Source of the DNA: Hymenobacter swuensis DY53
GTDB lineage: Bacteria > Bacteroidota > Bacteroidia > Cytophagales > Hymenobacteraceae
DNA: 64,000 nt
Direction of reading: 5' to 3'
NCBI RefSeq assembly: GCF_000576555.1
Contig: NZ_CP007145.1
Span: 4,176,501 to 4,240,500, forward strand
This document shows, one piece after another, positions 52,364-62,664 of the stretch. Numbering within the stretch: the first letter of the stretch is position 1; the number at the start of each line of letters is the position of its first letter. The translations under genes were made by a program, and so were the position numbers. The notes under the pieces are model-generated. The model did not search any database. It worked only from the letters and a program-made list of their open reading frames with translations, and was not told the DNA's origin.

Positions 52364-55189
52364 ATGCGGCGTTCTTTTCTTCTGCTTTTTTTCCTGACAA
52401 TCAGCCATTTACTTGTAGCGCAACAGGGTACGCTGACGGGCAAAATCACTGATAAAAAAACTAGTGAAGGGGCTATTGGGGCCACAGTGCTGGTAACCGG
52501 CACCGTTCAGGCCGCACCAGTGGAAATTGACGGTACCTACGTGTTAAAGCTGGCGGCGGGCACCTATACTATTACGGTGCAGTCCGTTGGCTACAAACCG
52601 CTCACCTTCCCGGGCATTACTATCCGGGCCGACCAGAGTACTACCCTCAACGGCGCGCTGGAAGAAAACGCGCAGGCCCTGAATGAAGTGGTGGTAACCG
52701 GCCAGAAGCAGACCGGCACCGAGGTAGCCATGATTCAGGACCTGAAAAAGGCCGAGGTGGTAGTGAGCGGCATGAGCAACGACCAGATCGTAAAAACCCT
52801 TGACCGGGACGCGGCCGAAGTGGTAAAGCGCATTCCGGGCGTAACGGTGCAGAGCAACAACTTTATCGTGATTCGGGGCTTGGCCGAGCGGTATAACACC
52901 GTGATGCTCAACGATGCACTCACGCCCTCGGCCGAGGTGGATACTCGCTCATTCTCCTTTGACATTCTGCCCAGCTCGGTGATTGACCGGGTGCTGATCT
53001 TCAAATCCGGCTCGCCGGAACTGCCCGGGGAAATGGGTGGCGGCGTGGTGAAGGTGTTCACCAAGAACTCGGTGCTGGAAAATGCGACCAGCCTGAGCGT
53101 TTCGGGCTGGGCCCGTAGCAGCACCACCTTTCAGAACAACTATCAGGTAAGCCCCGGCCGCGGCTCCGACTGGCTGGGCTACGATGGCGGTACCCGCCAG
53201 CTGCCCGAGGGCACGCCCGCACAGGTCAGTACAGCTGACCAGCCCACCTTCCGCAACGAGTGGCTACCACAGCGCATTACGGCCCGGCCCGATTTGCGCG
53301 TGTCGCTGGGCCTGAGCCGCAAGTTTGAAATCGGGAAGGTATACCTGAGCAATGTTACCTCCGTTTCCTATTCCAACACCCACGAGCAGAACAACATCAC
53401 CCGCAACCGCTACCTGATTGAGCGGGACCCAGCTACCAACCTGCCCGTGCAACAGTATGCCTACAACGATGAACGCTCGTTGACCGGCACCCGCCTGGGC
53501 ATCATTCATAACTGGCAGGCCCGTCTCAATGACCGGAACCGCCTGGAATTCCGCAACTTTTTGAATCAGTACGGTACCGACGAGGTGACGCACCGCACTG
53601 GCCAGACGCTGGATCAGGGGTTTGACCGGGACGACTACGCGCTGCATTACCAGAGCCGTACCATCTACTCGGGGCAGTTGCAGGGTTCCCACGATCTGGG
53701 GGCCGGGGAGCATACCAACGTGACCTGGGCCGCCGGCTATAACTACGTGTACAAGGACGAGCCCGACTACAGCCGCTACCGCAGCCAGCGCATCACGGCC
53801 CTGCCCGGCGAAACGACCCGCCCTTTTCTGGTGGTAGTGCCCCCGGATGGCAACCCCTACGACGCCAGCCGCTTCTTCTCCAACCTCAAGGAAAATACCT
53901 ACATGGCCAGCGGCCAGTGGGAACGACGCTTCGCCGGCCGCGACACGACCAAGGAAAACGCTTTTAAGCTGCGGGCCGGCTTCTATACCGAGCAGAAGGA
54001 GCGTGATTTCCAGAACCGCTACTTCTCCTACGTAATTGGCAACCCCAGCACGTTCTACCGCGACCAGGCCCGTGCCAACCGCCTGCTGACGCTGCCCATC
54101 AACCAGATCTTCGCTCCCGAGAACCTCGACCCCCGAACCGGATTTGTACTGGACGAAGGTACTTCGCCCAAGGACCGGTACTCGGCTGAAAACACGTTGG
54201 TGGCCGGCTACCTGGGCGGCGTGGCACCTCTTTCGGACCGTCTTAGCCTGTCGGGTGGGGTGCGTGTGGAGTACAATCGCAAGTACCTGCAGAACGGCGA
54301 CCCACAGGACACGGCCTACCTGGAGCGGCGCGTGATTCCGATGCCCTCCCTGAATGCCACGTTCAACTTCAACCAACGCTCCTTGCTGCGCCTGGGCAGC
54401 AGCGTGACGGTGAACCGCCCCGAGTTCCGGGAAGTAGCCAACTATCCGTACTTCGATTACAACAGCAACGCCATCATCACGGGCAATAAAAACCTGAAGA
54501 CGGCTACCATCTACAACGCCGACCTGCGCTACGAATTCTACCCAACCCGCTCCGAAATGCTGTCGGTGGGTGTGTTTTACAAATACTTTAAGGATGCCAT
54601 CGAGCAGACTACGCAGTCGGTTTCGACGGAGCAGATGTACCTGACCTACCAGAACGCCGACCATGCCTACGACGTGGGAGTGGAGCTGGAAGCCCGCAAA
54701 TCGTTGCTGGAGCTGACGCAGAATCCGGTACTGCAGCGCTTCTCGCTGGTGCTGAATGCCTCGCTCATCAAGAGCCGGGTGAAGCTGGCCGACAACGCCA
54801 CCAACAACAATTTTGCTCTTACCGACCGGGCACTGCAGGGCCAGTCGCCTTACGTGGTGAATGCGGGGCTGTTTTACCAGGATGAGGAGCGCAAGTGGCA
54901 GGTATCAGCCCAGTACAACGTGGTGGGCCAGCGCATCCAGTTTGTGGGCGACAAGCAGTTCAACTACTCGGTAATTGAGATGCCTCGCAACGTAATTGAC
55001 CTGGCCGTGACCAAGGGAATTGGTAAGCATTTGCAGGTGAAAGCTGGCATCCAGGACCTGCTCAACCAGAAGGTGCGGCAGCTCTACGACTTTGACCGCA
55101 ACGGCAAGATCGGGCGCAACGAGCGGGGCGCGTTTGGCGAGTACCGCCGCGGCAACTACTCCACCCTGGGCCTGACCTACAACTTCTAA
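52364..55189 (+). CDS. TonB-dependent receptor with carboxypeptidase-regulatory-like N-terminal domain
   Basis: 941 residues. The signal peptide ends LVA|Q (Gln20). A CarboxypepD_reg-like beta-sandwich (about 22-100; GKITDKKTSEGAIGATVLVT, GYKPLTFPGITI) is followed by the plug (NEVVVTG, VVKRIPGVTVQ, FIVIRGLAERYNTVMLNDA, ELPGEMGGGVVKV) and the barrel, ending GLTYNF. It should import an unknown large ligand using TonB energy. There is no SusD partner, so it is not a standard starch-utilisation-type pair. The next gene encodes a T9SS-tagged beta-helix-like protein, and a palindromic hairpin lies between them. Confidence 0.93.
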   Translation: MRRSFLLLFFLTISHLLVAQQGTLTGKITDKKTSEGAIGATVLVTGTVQAAPVEIDGTYVLKLAAGTYTITVQSVGYKPLTFPGITIRADQSTTLNGALEENAQALNEVVVTGQKQTGTEVAMIQDLKKAEVVVSGMSNDQIVKTLDRDAAEVVKRIPGVTVQSNNFIVIRGLAERYNTVMLNDALTPSAEVDTRSFSFDILPSSVIDRVLIFKSGSPELPGEMGGGVVKVFTKNSVLENATSLSVSGWARSSTTFQNNYQVSPGRGSDWLGYDGGTRQLPEGTPAQVSTADQPTFRNEWLPQRITARPDLRVSLGLSRKFEIGKVYLSNVTSVSYSNTHEQNNITRNRYLIERDPATNLPVQQYAYNDERSLTGTRLGIIHNWQARLNDRNRLEFRNFLNQYGTDEVTHRTGQTLDQGFDRDDYALHYQSRTIYSGQLQGSHDLGAGEHTNVTWAAGYNYVYKDEPDYSRYRSQRITALPGETTRPFLVVVPPDGNPYDASRFFSNLKENTYMASGQWERRFAGRDTTKENAFKLRAGFYTEQKERDFQNRYFSYVIGNPSTFYRDQARANRLLTLPINQIFAPENLDPRTGFVLDEGTSPKDRYSAENTLVAGYLGGVAPLSDRLSLSGGVRVEYNRKYLQNGDPQDTAYLERRVIPMPSLNATFNFNQRSLLRLGSSVTVNRPEFREVANYPYFDYNSNAIITGNKNLKTATIYNADLRYEFYPTRSEMLSVGVFYKYFKDAIEQTTQSVSTEQMYLTYQNADHAYDVGVELEARKSLLELTQNPVLQRFSLVLNASLIKSRVKLADNATNNNFALTDRALQGQSPYVVNAGLFYQDEERKWQVSAQYNVVGQRIQFVGDKQFNYSVIEMPRNVIDLAVTKGIGKHLQVKAGIQDLLNQKVRQLYDFDRNGKIGRNERGAFGEYRRGNYSTLGLTYNF

Positions 55190-55214
55190 ACAATACGATA
55201 ACATACACGCAACG

Positions 55215-55254
55215 AAAGCATAACGCCCATCGGTACCGGTGGGCGTTATGCTTT
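55215..55254. terminator. 20-bp near-perfect palindrome after the TonB receptor gene
   Basis: 15-bp perfect outer arms (55215-55229, 55240-55254) enclose a self-complementary centre, so nearly all 40 bases can pair with one T-G. It could terminate the TonB transcript or act on the promoter of the next gene, 51 bases downstream. Its arms contain AGCATAAC, the same octamer as the repeats upstream of the TonB gene. Confidence 0.6.
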
Positions 55255-55305
55255 AGGACCTTTGCCTCACCCTTGTATCCTTCCTTTAAGTACACCCGCA
55301 CTACC

Positions 55306-56955
55306 ATGAAAAAGATTCTACTTCCTGCATTGCTGGCCTGCGCAGTAGCCACCACCGCCCCGGTGTCTCAGGCACGGGCCCAAACGGTTTGCCCGGCGGC
55401 CCCCACGGCTACGGTGGTTTCCGGCAACATTACCCAGAACACTACTTGGTCCAGCGCAAACGTGTATTTGCTTTCGGGCTTTGTGTACGTGAAAGCCGGG
55501 GCGACGCTGACTATTCCGGCCGGCACCATTATTAAGGGCGACAAGGCCACTAAAGGCTCCTTGATTGTGGAGCAGGGAGCCCGCCTGATTGCCGAGGGCA
55601 CGGCCAGCCAGCCCATCGTATTCACCTCCAATGAGCCAGCCGGCTCACGTGCTCGCGGCGACTGGGGTGGCATCATCATCTGTGGCCGGGCGCCCGTGAA
55701 CCTGGCCGGCACTCCAGTAGTGGAAGGCGGCGTGGGCTCGACCTACGGCGGTACTGATGCCAATGACAACTCGGGCAGCCTGAAATACGTGCGTATCGAA
55801 TTTCCTGGTATTGCCTTTCAGCCAAACTCCGAAATCAACGGCCTGACGCTGGCCGGCGTAGGTGCTGGCACTCAGATTGATTACGTGCAGGTATATGGTT
55901 CCGGCGACGACTCGTTTGAGTGGTTTGGGGGCACCGTGAATGCCAAACACCTGGTGGCCGTGGCCGCCACCGACGACGACTTCGACACCGACAACGGCTT
56001 CCAGGGCAAGGTGCAGTACGGCCTGATTGTGCGCGAGCAGAATACGGCCGACGTATCGGGCTCTACGGCGTTTGAATCGGATAATGACGCGGGCGGCTCG
56101 GCCAACACGCCCCAGACGGCCCCGATTTTCTCGAACGTGACGGCGCTGCTGCGCACGCCTATTGGAGCAGCGGCCAACTTCACCCGCGCCATGCACCTGC
56201 GCCGCAACACCTCCATTTCCATCTTTAACACGGTGCTGAGCGGCTGGCCGACCGGCCTCACGCTGGACGGCGCGGCAGCGCAGGCCAACGCCACCAACGG
56301 CGGCCTGGTACTGAAGAACAACGTACTGGCTAACATGACCACCCGCAACTTTGAGGCTGCCGGAGTCACCACATACGATGTAGCCGGCTTCTGGAATGCG
56401 GCCGCTAACAGCAATACCGTCTACTCCACCGCAACGGACCTGGGCCTGAACGCCGGTAATTTCACGCCTGATGCCGACGTTATTCAGGATTTTCTGCCTA
56501 CGTCCACCTCGCCCCTGCGCACCGGCGCGGCTTTCACCGACGCCAAGCTGGCCGACAGCTTCTTTGAAAAGACCGGCACGTTCCGTGGCGCTTTCGGCAC
56601 GGTGAACTGGGTAGCCGGCTGGACCAACTTCAACCCCCAGACCACCTGCTATAACCGTCCGGGCATTACGCTGGCCGCCAAAGCCGCTTCCGACCAGCTG
56701 CAGCAGCTGACGGTGTCGCCGAACCCCTCGGCTGGCCAGGCTTCGCTGAACTTTGAGCTGAAGCGCAGCGGTACCGCTTCGGTGCGCGTGCTGGATGTAA
56801 CCGGCCGCACCGTAGCCACCGTGCTGACGGACGGCAAACTAGCAGCCGGCACGCAGCAGGTAGCCCTGCCCACCACCCTGCAAGCCGGTGTATACATGGC
56901 CCAGATAATCACTAACGAAACTAGCCAGTCAGTACGCTTCGTGGTAGCGAAGTAG
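55306..56955 (+). CDS. Secreted beta-helix-like protein with T9SS type A sorting domain
   Basis: 549 residues. The signal peptide ends ARA|Q (Gln26). The body has a right-handed beta-helix look: repeated short strands such as VYVKAGATLTIPAGTIIKGD, LIVEQGARLIAEGTASQPIVF and VRIEFPGIAFQPNSEINGL, with acidic GTDANDNSG and GSGDDSFEWFGG loops. The last about 80 residues (VSPNPSAGQASLNFEL, VRVLDVTGRTVATVL, QAGVYMAQI) form a T9SS type A sorting domain, so it is exported through SprA and probably attached to or released from the surface. ATG 55306 starts the signal peptide. A GGACCTTTG sequence at 55256-55264 is one base from a -7 box. It probably works with the TonB receptor upstream. Confidence 0.88.
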   Translation: MKKILLPALLACAVATTAPVSQARAQTVCPAAPTATVVSGNITQNTTWSSANVYLLSGFVYVKAGATLTIPAGTIIKGDKATKGSLIVEQGARLIAEGTASQPIVFTSNEPAGSRARGDWGGIIICGRAPVNLAGTPVVEGGVGSTYGGTDANDNSGSLKYVRIEFPGIAFQPNSEINGLTLAGVGAGTQIDYVQVYGSGDDSFEWFGGTVNAKHLVAVAATDDDFDTDNGFQGKVQYGLIVREQNTADVSGSTAFESDNDAGGSANTPQTAPIFSNVTALLRTPIGAAANFTRAMHLRRNTSISIFNTVLSGWPTGLTLDGAAAQANATNGGLVLKNNVLANMTTRNFEAAGVTTYDVAGFWNAAANSNTVYSTATDLGLNAGNFTPDADVIQDFLPTSTSPLRTGAAFTDAKLADSFFEKTGTFRGAFGTVNWVAGWTNFNPQTTCYNRPGITLAAKAASDQLQQLTVSPNPSAGQASLNFELKRSGTASVRVLDVTGRTVATVLTDGKLAAGTQQVALPTTLQAGVYMAQIITNETSQSVRFVVAK

Positions 56956-56974
56956 TAGCTAAGAGGCCTGTCTA

Positions 56975-57016
56975 AAAAAGAAGAAGCCCGGGACTAGTCC
57001 CGGGCTTCTTCTTTTT
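56975..57016. terminator. Bidirectional 21-bp palindromic terminator
   Basis: A 42-base perfect palindrome centred at 56995/56996 with A5 and T5 ends, between the convergent T9SS gene (+) and flippase gene (-). Confidence 0.9.
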
Positions 57017-57021
57017 GCGGG

Positions 57022-58431
57022 CTATTCATCGGCGCGACGGGCCTGCCATAACTGCGCAGCCAGCAATGCCAGCACCACGCCGGTGCCGGTCCAGAGTACA
57101 CCTGCTTCGGATAGGTAACGGGCCAACAGTTCGTGCAGCAGCAAGAGTCCGCCCCCGAAGCTCAAAAGCTGCAGCACCCAGGTTCGCAGGGGCAGCATGG
57201 CAGCCCACCGCACCTCCATGAGTCGGGCCGTGTGCCAGAGGTAAAACCCAGCCTGCCACCAGGTACTGATGACAAACGCCAGGGCTACCCCGCCCAAACC
57301 CAGCCAGCGGTATAGCGGGTACATGAGCAGCAGGGCCAACAGCAAATCGAGGACGGCCCCGGTGGTAATAATGCGCCCCTTACCTTTATGCTGCAGCAGC
57401 GCCGTGAAGTTGTAGGCCCGTAGCGGAATGACCAGCGAGGAGAGCAGAAACAGCGGCACGGCCGCATCGTAGCGGTGCGCAAACACGACGCCGAACAGCT
57501 CACGCCGAAACAGCACCAGAAAGAAGAACAGCGGAAACACCAGCCGCCCCAGCAGCGTGGCCGTTGATTTCAGCAGCTGCACCCGTTGCGTATCAGACAC
57601 TTCCGACTCATGGAAGTGCAACAGCAACGCACTGCCGGCTGCGCCCAGCAGTAGCGGCAAAAACGGCACGTCAATAGTGCCATTGAAGTACAAGGCAAAC
57701 AGCGCGGCGGGCAGCAGGAAGCTTAGGACTAGCTTATCCACCCATCGGAACAAAATCTGAACAACCTCATTGAGGGCGGTATGGAGCCATAAGTGCCGGA
57801 TACCAGCCGGTACGGCGGCGGTAAGCGGGACGGCCCGCCACTGTTGCCACGCCAGGCCACCCAATAGCAGCAGCCGTAAACCGCTGCCCAGCAGTAGCAG
57901 GTTCATTAGGTTCGAGAAGCCAATCAGGGGTATCGTCCGTAAGCCGTGACTAAGCACAAACAAGCCCGCGTACAGTCCGCTTACCAGCGCCACAGCCCGA
58001 AACTGGCGTCCCAGCAGTGCGTAGGCCTCCAGCACCGCCACCGGTACGTTCAGAACCAAAAACAGCGCCGACTGCCAGCCAGGAAACAATGCCATATCGT
58101 CGTGCTGCGCCAGCATGAGCCCTACCGCGCACAAGCATATCCAGGCAACTGCTCCCAGCCAATGTAGCATGGTCAGCCGTCGGAGAAACGCGTGTACTTG
58201 GCCCCTTGAATACGTCAGCATCAAGGTAGGCAGGCCCAGGCAGGCCACTACGTGGGCTACCTGCCACTGCACCCAGAAGCCCTGGTAACTGCCGTACCAG
58301 ATCGGATCTATGCTTCTCGAAAGCCACACCAGCGCCACTACGCTGGCCAGCGTCGGAAAAAATCGGATAAGAAATATAGAGGCGCTAGTGCCCAGCAGCG
58401 TGCTGCGCGTAGGTGCTCCGGGCTTGGGCAT
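57022..58431 (-). CDS. Polysaccharide flippase-like membrane protein (MOP superfamily)
   Basis: 469 residues with about a dozen hydrophobic segments spread evenly (IFLIRFFPTLASVVALVWL at the N-terminus, VFPLFFFLVLFRRELFGVVF near the middle). It fits Wzx/MOP-type exporters of lipid-linked glycans. It is less similar to the flippase at 23271 than two recent copies would be. The start overlaps the acyltransferase gene end by 47 bases (ATG 58431), so the pair is probably one operon read from 58930. The short carbohydrate cluster has no glycosyltransferase. Confidence 0.8.
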   Translation of the reverse strand: MPKPGAPTRSTLLGTSASIFLIRFFPTLASVVALVWLSRSIDPIWYGSYQGFWVQWQVAHVVACLGLPTLMLTYSRGQVHAFLRRLTMLHWLGAVAWICLCAVGLMLAQHDDMALFPGWQSALFLVLNVPVAVLEAYALLGRQFRAVALVSGLYAGLFVLSHGLRTIPLIGFSNLMNLLLLGSGLRLLLLGGLAWQQWRAVPLTAAVPAGIRHLWLHTALNEVVQILFRWVDKLVLSFLLPAALFALYFNGTIDVPFLPLLLGAAGSALLLHFHESEVSDTQRVQLLKSTATLLGRLVFPLFFFLVLFRRELFGVVFAHRYDAAVPLFLLSSLVIPLRAYNFTALLQHKGKGRIITTGAVLDLLLALLLMYPLYRWLGLGGVALAFVISTWWQAGFYLWHTARLMEVRWAAMLPLRTWVLQLLSFGGGLLLLHELLARYLSEAGVLWTGTGVVLALLAAQLWQARRADE

Positions 58432-58930
58432 CACAGGCGGCGAGGTCAAGGTGGCGGATAAGTCGGGCGGGGTTACCGGCCAATACACAGTGGCCTTCAG
58501 GAAAGCTGCGCGTTACTACGGCTCCGGCTCCCACAACGGTAAAATCGCCCAGCTGTACACCCGGCAACACCACCGCCCCCATACCCAGCCAGCAGAAACT
58601 ACCAATGCGCAGCGGGACTGCAGGAACTCGCTCGGTATTAGCCACAGGGTCGTGGTTGGCTGAAATCAGACCTACTTGCGGGCCCAGGTTGGTGAAGTCG
58701 CCCACCAGCACACCGTTATCGGCGTTGATGTACACGCCGGGCGAGTCGCCGGGGAAAGAGCCGCGGCCGGCCTGGAGTTTCTCCGGGCTGCGGATAGTGC
58801 TGGTATGATGCACCGCCCACCGCGTGCCCGCGTTCTGCCGCAGCACCCGCCGAAACAGCACATCCAGCACATAAAAGCTCAGCGGCATTTCCGGCCGAAA
58901 TCCCAGCACACGGCACAAGAACTGCTTCAC
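58385..58930 (-). CDS. Left-handed beta-helix acyltransferase (WcaF/serine acetyltransferase-like)
   Basis: 181 residues. Hexapeptide repeats are visible (VYINADNGVLVGDFTNLGP, GSFCWLGMGAVVLPGVQLG, FTVVGAGAVVTRSFPEGH), and the catalytic His lies in LISANHDP. This is an O- or N-acetyltransferase of the type often found with polysaccharide genes; it should modify a sugar with acetyl-CoA. The start is GTG at 58930 (KQFLCRVLGF); ATG 58888 is an alternative. It overlaps the flippase gene by 47 bases. Confidence 0.88.
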   Translation of the reverse strand: MKQFLCRVLGFRPEMPLSFYVLDVLFRRVLRQNAGTRWAVHHTSTIRSPEKLQAGRGSFPGDSPGVYINADNGVLVGDFTNLGPQVGLISANHDPVANTERVPAVPLRIGSFCWLGMGAVVLPGVQLGDFTVVGAGAVVTRSFPEGHCVLAGNPARLIRHLDLAACDAQARSTYAQHAAGH

Positions 58931-58947
58931 TGTTTTGAATGGTGAAT

Positions 58948-59060
58948 GTTGAGTTATGAAATAGACGTTTTTTTTACCGTTTTGAGCGAATGATGAATTC
59001 TCAGCAACAGACTATCGGCCCCTAAACCCAGTTCATCATTCCTAACCCAACTCTCATAAC

Positions 59061-59065
<5 letters not shown>
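58948..59065. repeat. Nested inverted repeats between moxR and the acyltransferase gene
   Basis: GTTGAGTTATGA (58948-58959) pairs with TCATAACTCAAC (59054-59065), and inside it GAATGATGAA (58988-58997) pairs with TTCATCATTC (59032-59041). The outer right arm overlaps the moxR stop codon. Confidence 0.65.
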
Positions 59066-60044
<979 letters not shown>

Positions 60045-60391
60045 ACGGAAGCAAAACAGGTCTAATACGCTTAAAGGTAGAGAAACAAGGCCAGTACCCT
60101 GCCACTCTGCTTTTATACCTGGATACCATTCTACCGCTACAATACCCATGCTCAGCATAATCAATTCATCTGTTTTATAAAAAATTTATTATTATTTATA
60201 ACATAATCAATAATGCTTTTCTATCTTCGGATCACTGTTGCTGCTGATATTCCTGTGCTGCTAGCCTTTCCGGCTATTCTACCCGCTGCCTGAGCAGCCC
60301 TGCTCCTACTGCCAGTGCTGAGCCTCGGTTCCGGTTACCGGATGATTGTGCCTTTTACCGCCCCACTCACTTTCCATTCCCATTTCTACCC
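60045..60391. other. Divergent intergenic region between moxR and the SBBP gene
   Basis: 347 bases without a gene. An AT-rich island at 60165-60215 is flanked by a direct repeat CATAATCAAT (60156-60165 and 60202-60211). No perfect TAnnTTTG box faces the SBBP gene; TATCTTCG near 60222 is one base off. Confidence 0.5.
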
Positions 60392-62068
60392 ATGAAAGCA
60401 CTCTGTCTATTTCTGTTGTTACTCAGCAGCTACTTCGCTTCTGCCCAGGCCAATTGGCAGTGGGTAAACCAACTCACCAGCTCCGGATCTGCTGTATCGG
60501 CGCGGAGTATTACCACTGATGCGGCTGGCAATAGCTACGTTACGGGCTCCTTTGCCGGCAGTGCCGTCTTTGGCAGTACCACGCTCATCAGTCGGGGCCA
60601 GACTGATGTATTTCTGGTGAAATACAACCCGGGCGGCCGGGCTATGTGGGCAGTGCAGATTGGGGGCGACCCTGCCGTGGGTAATGTGTATTACCCTCCT
60701 TCGGCCATTGGCAATGATGTAGCACTGGATGGAGCCGGCAACGTGTACTTAGTCGGTAATTTTACCGGTAACCTGGCGTATGGCAACGGCCGCACGCTGC
60801 CCAGCTTCAGTGAGGGTTTCCAGACGGCCTTCATTGCAAAAGTGAATGCCCGGGGCCAGGTGCAATGGGCCAAACGGTTCGGTATTAATCAATATAGCTG
60901 CCACGCTTACGCTCTGGCCACTGATGCGGCTGGCAACAGTTACGTTACAGGCCAATCTGATTACGGCCAGATTCAGTTTGATAATATTGTAACAATGGGC
61001 AGCCGGCGCGTCATGTTTCTGGCCCGCTACACCACCTCCGGTGCCGTTGCGTGGGCAAAATCCTCTACTAATTTTTCCACCTATGGAGCAAGCGGCAGTG
61101 ATGTGGTGCTCGACGGACGCGGCAACTGTTACGTGGGGGGCTTTTTCAACAACGACATGACGCTCGATGGCACCGCCCTTACTACCATTGGGGCCGACTC
61201 CTACCTGGCCCGGTTTGCAGCTGCCTCCGGCAGCTTACAATGGCTGAAGCAAGGTGGAAGCACCGGCACGCCAAATGCCAACAACAACGTCCACATCAAC
61301 ACCCTGGGCACCGACCGGCAGGGCAACGTATACGCAGCCGGCGACTTTTCCGGGACTACTTCCGTGGGCGGGCAGATGTTGGTAGGTAACGATGCTTGGC
61401 AGCCGGATATCTTTCTGGCCCGCTATACGCCGGCCGGCGCAGTACAATGGGTTAAAACCACTGGTACCGCCGCCTCAGAATACAGCGTGCAGCTGGCTAC
61501 TGATGCCGATGGCTACTGCACCTTGGTCGGCCGCCGCCTGAACACCAGCTATGAGTCGAAGCTGCTGCTGCACAGCTTTCAGCCCAACGGCGACCTATAC
61601 TACTCTGATGTTATTGGAATCAGTGGCAGTTGTACGGGTAATAGCATTACGCAGGACGCAAATGGTTTACTGTATGTGACCGGAAATCTGAGCGGTACGG
61701 CCTCTTTTGGATCCACTGCGCTGCAAACCGCCACCCGGACTGATGGGTTTGTCGGGCGGCTCCGTATCCGGGCTCCACAATCGGGCAATGCTGGCGGGGG
61801 CAGACCAACGGTAGAAGCCTTTCCCAATCCTACACGCGGCCGCTTAGTGGCCAGTCTTACCTGGAACAAAGCCAGCCTGCTGTTAACCGGCAAAGCCCTA
61901 CTTACCACCGCAATGGGCGGCTACGTAGCGGCCCAGCCGCTACTAGCTACCAGCACTACCCAGTCACAAGCCGTTTTCGACTGCTCTACCCTACCAGTTG
62001 GGCTGTACGTGCTCTGTTTCGTCACCTCCGACGGAGCTTCCTATACGCAGGGCGTAGAGGTGCGTTAA
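60392..62068 (+). CDS. Secreted SBBP-repeat beta-propeller protein with T9SS type A tail
   Basis: 558 residues. The signal peptide ends ASA|Q (Gln19). Six or more SBBP/WD-like repeats follow, marked by DAAGNSYVTGSFAG, DGAGNVYLVGNFTGN, DAAGNSYVTGQS, DGRGNCYVGGFF, DRQGNVYAAGDFSG and DANGLLYVTGNLSG, predicting a beta-propeller. The C-terminal about 80 residues (VEAFPNPTRGRLVASL, LPVGLYVLCFVTSDG, GVEVR) form a T9SS type A sorting domain. It should be exported by SprA to the surface or medium; ligand and function are unknown. The start ATG fits the signal peptide. It ends at a bidirectional terminator shared with tRNA-Leu. Confidence 0.9.
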   Translation: MKALCLFLLLLSSYFASAQANWQWVNQLTSSGSAVSARSITTDAAGNSYVTGSFAGSAVFGSTTLISRGQTDVFLVKYNPGGRAMWAVQIGGDPAVGNVYYPPSAIGNDVALDGAGNVYLVGNFTGNLAYGNGRTLPSFSEGFQTAFIAKVNARGQVQWAKRFGINQYSCHAYALATDAAGNSYVTGQSDYGQIQFDNIVTMGSRRVMFLARYTTSGAVAWAKSSTNFSTYGASGSDVVLDGRGNCYVGGFFNNDMTLDGTALTTIGADSYLARFAAASGSLQWLKQGGSTGTPNANNNVHINTLGTDRQGNVYAAGDFSGTTSVGGQMLVGNDAWQPDIFLARYTPAGAVQWVKTTGTAASEYSVQLATDADGYCTLVGRRLNTSYESKLLLHSFQPNGDLYYSDVIGISGSCTGNSITQDANGLLYVTGNLSGTASFGSTALQTATRTDGFVGRLRIRAPQSGNAGGGRPTVEAFPNPTRGRLVASLTWNKASLLLTGKALLTTAMGGYVAAQPLLATSTTQSQAVFDCSTLPVGLYVLCFVTSDGASYTQGVEVR

Positions 62069-62080
62069 GTCTTTTTAACT

Positions 62081-62119
62081 GCAAAACCCGCCCCTGCCTA
62101 ATGCAGAAGCGGGTTTTGC
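62081..62119. terminator. Bidirectional terminator between the SBBP gene and tRNA-Leu
   Basis: 11-bp perfect arms GCAAAACCCGC (62081-62091) and GCGGGTTTTGC (62109-62119) with a 17-base loop. It lies just after both the plus-strand SBBP gene and the minus-strand tRNA-Leu. Confidence 0.7.
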
Positions 62120-62123
62120 GCTG

Positions 62124-62206
62124 TACCAGAGACGGGACTCGAACCCGTACGTCCGTGAAGACAAGGGATTTTAAGTCCCTCGTGGCTACCATTACACCAC
62201 TCTGGC
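62124..62206 (-). tRNA. tRNA-Leu (anticodon UAA)
   Basis: 83 bases with a full cloverleaf: acceptor GCCAGAG/CTCTGGT (one G-U), anticodon loop CTTAAAA giving UAA, a long class II variable arm, and the TTCGAGT T-loop. CCA is not encoded (ACA follows). Confidence 0.95.
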
Positions 62207-62370
62207 TGAGCGCCTTAAACCATTTCAAACCCGGTAGATATCTACCTAGGCAAGATAGTCAGGGCAAAGTAACTGCAAATTTTCCAATCAATGCTCATTG
62301 TTTCCGCCATTGATGTGATGCACTTATCCTGAAATAAGCTCCGCGGGCGGCAACCGCACTGGCATAAAAC

Positions 62371-62404
62371 AAAAAAAGGATGCTTCCGAAGAAACATCCT
62401 TTTT
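62371..62404 (-). terminator. Terminator after tRNA-Gly
   Basis: 10-bp arms AAAAAGGATG (62373-62382) and CATCCTTTTT (62395-62404), directly after the tRNA on the minus strand; the minus-strand U-tract is T7. Confidence 0.85.
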
Positions 62405-62405
62405 G

Positions 62406-62478
62406 AGCGGGAGACGAGGTTCGAACTCGCGACCTCGACCTTGGCAAGGTCGCGCTCTACCAACTGAGCTACTCTCGC
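62406..62478 (-). tRNA. tRNA-Gly (anticodon GCC)
   Basis: 73 bases with D-arm, anticodon stem CGACC/GGTCG around TTGCCAA (GCC) and T-arm TTCGAAC. The acceptor reads GCGAGAG/CTCCCGC, so position 4 (A) opposes 69 (C), a mismatch where tRNA-Gly normally has G-C. No encoded CCA. Confidence 0.93.
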
Positions 62479-62664
62479 TTTTGATCTTGGCGCCGTAGTG
62501 GCGTTTTGATGTGACAAAGGTAGAAGAAGAATCCCTGAAGTCAAGCGCACGCTCTAAAAAAAGTGGCTACTCGCATCGGAAAAAGGCTTTGTCAGCTGAT
62601 TTTCAGGGAGAAAAATTTCAATAAGAATCCACCCGTTCTCTTGCCACTGCCGCGGCCAGACGCA

